DNA from: Neorhizobium sp. SOG26
GTDB taxonomy: Bacteria > Pseudomonadota > Alphaproteobacteria > Rhizobiales > Rhizobiaceae
Assembly (NCBI RefSeq): GCF_003491345.1
Contig: NZ_CP025513.1
Span: 919,501 to 983,500 of the forward strand
Reading direction: 5' to 3'
DNA: 64,000 nt
Position numbers and translations under genes: made by a program. Below, one piece after another: positions 63,161-64,000 of the stretch (within the stretch, counting starts at the first letter, position 1; every line of letters starts with the position of its first letter). The notes below the pieces were generated by a model. That model saw only the letters and a program-made list of their open reading frames with translations. It searched no databases and was not told the origin of the DNA.

Positions 63161-64000
63161 ATGGGATTGATAGCGATGAGCGAGCGCGATCTGCGGCGGA
63201 TCGAGGTTTTATCGAAGGTCGCTGGCGGACGGATGACGACGGTGTCAGCGGCGCATGTGCTTGACCTGAGCGAGCGCCAGGTGCGCCGGCTTCTGGAGCG
63301 AATACGGACTGGCGGCGCGGCGTCGATCCGGCACAAGGCGATCGGCCGGCCATCGAACAACCGGATCAGCGACGGCGTTCGGGATTATGCGATGATGCTG
63401 GTGCGCGAACGTTATGCGGATTTCGGTCCGACCTTGGCGACGGAGAAGCTTGCTGAACGCGATGGTTTGCGCGTGTCGCGCGAGACGGTGCGCGGTTGGA
63501 TGTCCGAGGCTGGACTGTGGTTGTCACGCAAACAGCGTCGGACGTTTCATCAGCCGCGTCTGCGCCGCGAAGCTTATGGCGAACTGGTGCAGATCGATGG
63601 GTCGGAGCATCGCTGGTTCGAGGATCGCGGACCGCCATGCTCGCTGTTGGTGTTTGTCGATGATGCGACTGGCAGGCTGATGCAATTGCGCTTCGTGCGC
63701 TCGGAAAGTGCCTTCACCTACTTCGAGGCGCTAGATCTCTATCTCCAGCGTCACGGCGCACCGATCGCCTTTTACTCGGACAAGCATTCGGTGTTCCGGG
63801 TGGCGAAGAAGGATGCCAGGGGTGGCCAGGGCATGACCCAGTTCGGGCGTGCACTTTGCGAGTTAAACATCGAGATTCTTTGCGCGAATTCGAGCCAGGC
63901 CAAGGGCCGCGTCGAGCGGATGAATCGGACGCTGCAGGATCGGCTGGTCAAGGAGCTGCGGCTGGCTGGCATCGACGATATGGAGGCTGGCAATGCGTTC
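63161..64000 (+). CDS. ISNCY-family transposase, cut by the window end
   Basis: An open frame of at least 280 codons without stop. It starts MGLIAMSERDLRRIEVLSKV (ATG 63161 after GGGAG). An N-terminal helix-turn-helix (TVSAAHVLDLSERQVRRLL) and a second one (LAERDGLRVSRETVRGWM) are followed by an integrase-type core with QIDGSEHRWFEDRG (first Asp), FYSDKHSVF (second Asp) and SSQAKGRVERMNRTLQDRL (Glu). These give the DDE triad. The C-terminus lies beyond 64000. Confidence 0.88.
   Translation, partial: MGLIAMSERDLRRIEVLSKVAGGRMTTVSAAHVLDLSERQVRRLLERIRTGGAASIRHKAIGRPSNNRISDGVRDYAMMLVRERYADFGPTLATEKLAERDGLRVSRETVRGWMSEAGLWLSRKQRRTFHQPRLRREAYGELVQIDGSEHRWFEDRGPPCSLLVFVDDATGRLMQLRFVRSESAFTYFEALDLYLQRHGAPIAFYSDKHSVFRVAKKDARGGQGMTQFGRALCELNIEILCANSSQAKGRVERMNRTLQDRLVKELRLAGIDDMEAGNAF

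Larger units (their letters stand above)
63076..64000 (+). mobile_element. ISNCY-family insertion sequence, left part
   Basis: The element probably begins near TGTAGCCGCAAAG (about 63077), with the tandem 16-base repeats just inside and the transposase gene at 63161. The right end lies beyond the window, so length, terminal inverted repeats and target duplication cannot be checked. It is inserted in or next to gene debris downstream of nothing essential and upstream of the divergent efe operon. Confidence 0.72.

Noticed and set aside
62986..63264. Plus-strand open frame of 92 codons before the transposase
   Set aside because: Crosses the insertion-sequence end and its direct repeats and overlaps the transposase in another frame; no protein features.

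Overview
The window looks like a piece of a high-GC alphaproteobacterial genome, most probably a member of the Rhizobiales (Rhizobiaceae type). The signs are codon usage, the dense array of peptide and other ABC uptake systems, rhizobium-style short palindromic repeats with a C/G-rich stem, an ECF41 sigma factor, an ECF/NrsF pair, and a possible TGA-N9-TCA iron operator. No rRNA, tRNA or CRISPR array was seen. Most of the DNA codes for accessory transport and catabolism and not for housekeeping functions.

Layout. 0.1-4.6 kb: TonB-dependent receptor plus a binding protein/FecCD permease/ATPase set (cobalamin or iron-chelate uptake). 4.7-10.8 kb: a damaged nucleoside-type locus. Two NitT/TauT-like permeases, an NMT1-like binding protein, a uridine-phosphorylase-like enzyme and a frameshifted deoB face a divergent remnant in which an ABC ATPase and an M20 amidohydrolase have been fused by deletion. 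10.8-19.7 kb: AraC/DUF2000 pair, three EamA (DMT) exporters, a frameshifted acetyl-CoA hydrolase/CoA-transferase, a tautomerase with its LysR regulator, and an NAD-dependent epimerase. 19.9-24.2 kb: a large MHYT-PAS-PAS-GGDEF-EAL protein and an ECF41 sigma factor with its carboxymuconolactone-decarboxylase partner.

24.4-52.7 kb holds three complete oligopeptide-type ABC importers (family 5 binding protein, DppB/DppC permeases, fused double ATPase), each packaged with its own regulator and amide- or amine-processing enzymes. System 1 has IclR, a dihydroorotase-like amidohydrolase, RidA and a SelA-related PLP enzyme. System 2 has MarR, an isoaspartyl peptidase/asparaginase and a creatininase-family amidase. 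System 3 has an AmiC/AmiR-type sensor and antiterminator plus a formamidase. A methyltransferase and a GGDEF-EAL protein sit between systems 2 and 3. 53-58.5 kb is a redox/metal-stress block: TetR, an exported protein, cytochrome b561 with a sulfite-oxidase-like Moco lipoprotein, ECF sigma with NrsF, an MXKDX repeat protein and a 16-cysteine copper-bundle protein. 58.5-62.7 kb is an efeU-efeO-efeB iron operon with a second imelysin-type protein. The window ends in gene debris and the left part of an ISNCY-type insertion sequence.

The most interesting non-coding signal is the leader of the exporter gene at 12117-13010 (minus strand). It can form a bulged 14-bp stem-loop with pseudoknot potential, an antiterminator and a very strong intrinsic terminator ending 8 bases before the start codon, and these compete for the same bases. 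This is the architecture of a riboswitch or attenuator, and I could not match it to a known class by eye. Other regulatory predictions come from near-perfect motif matches: an ECF41 promoter, a divergent pair of SigF-like promoters, and a terminator in the leader of the AmiC/AmiR operon.
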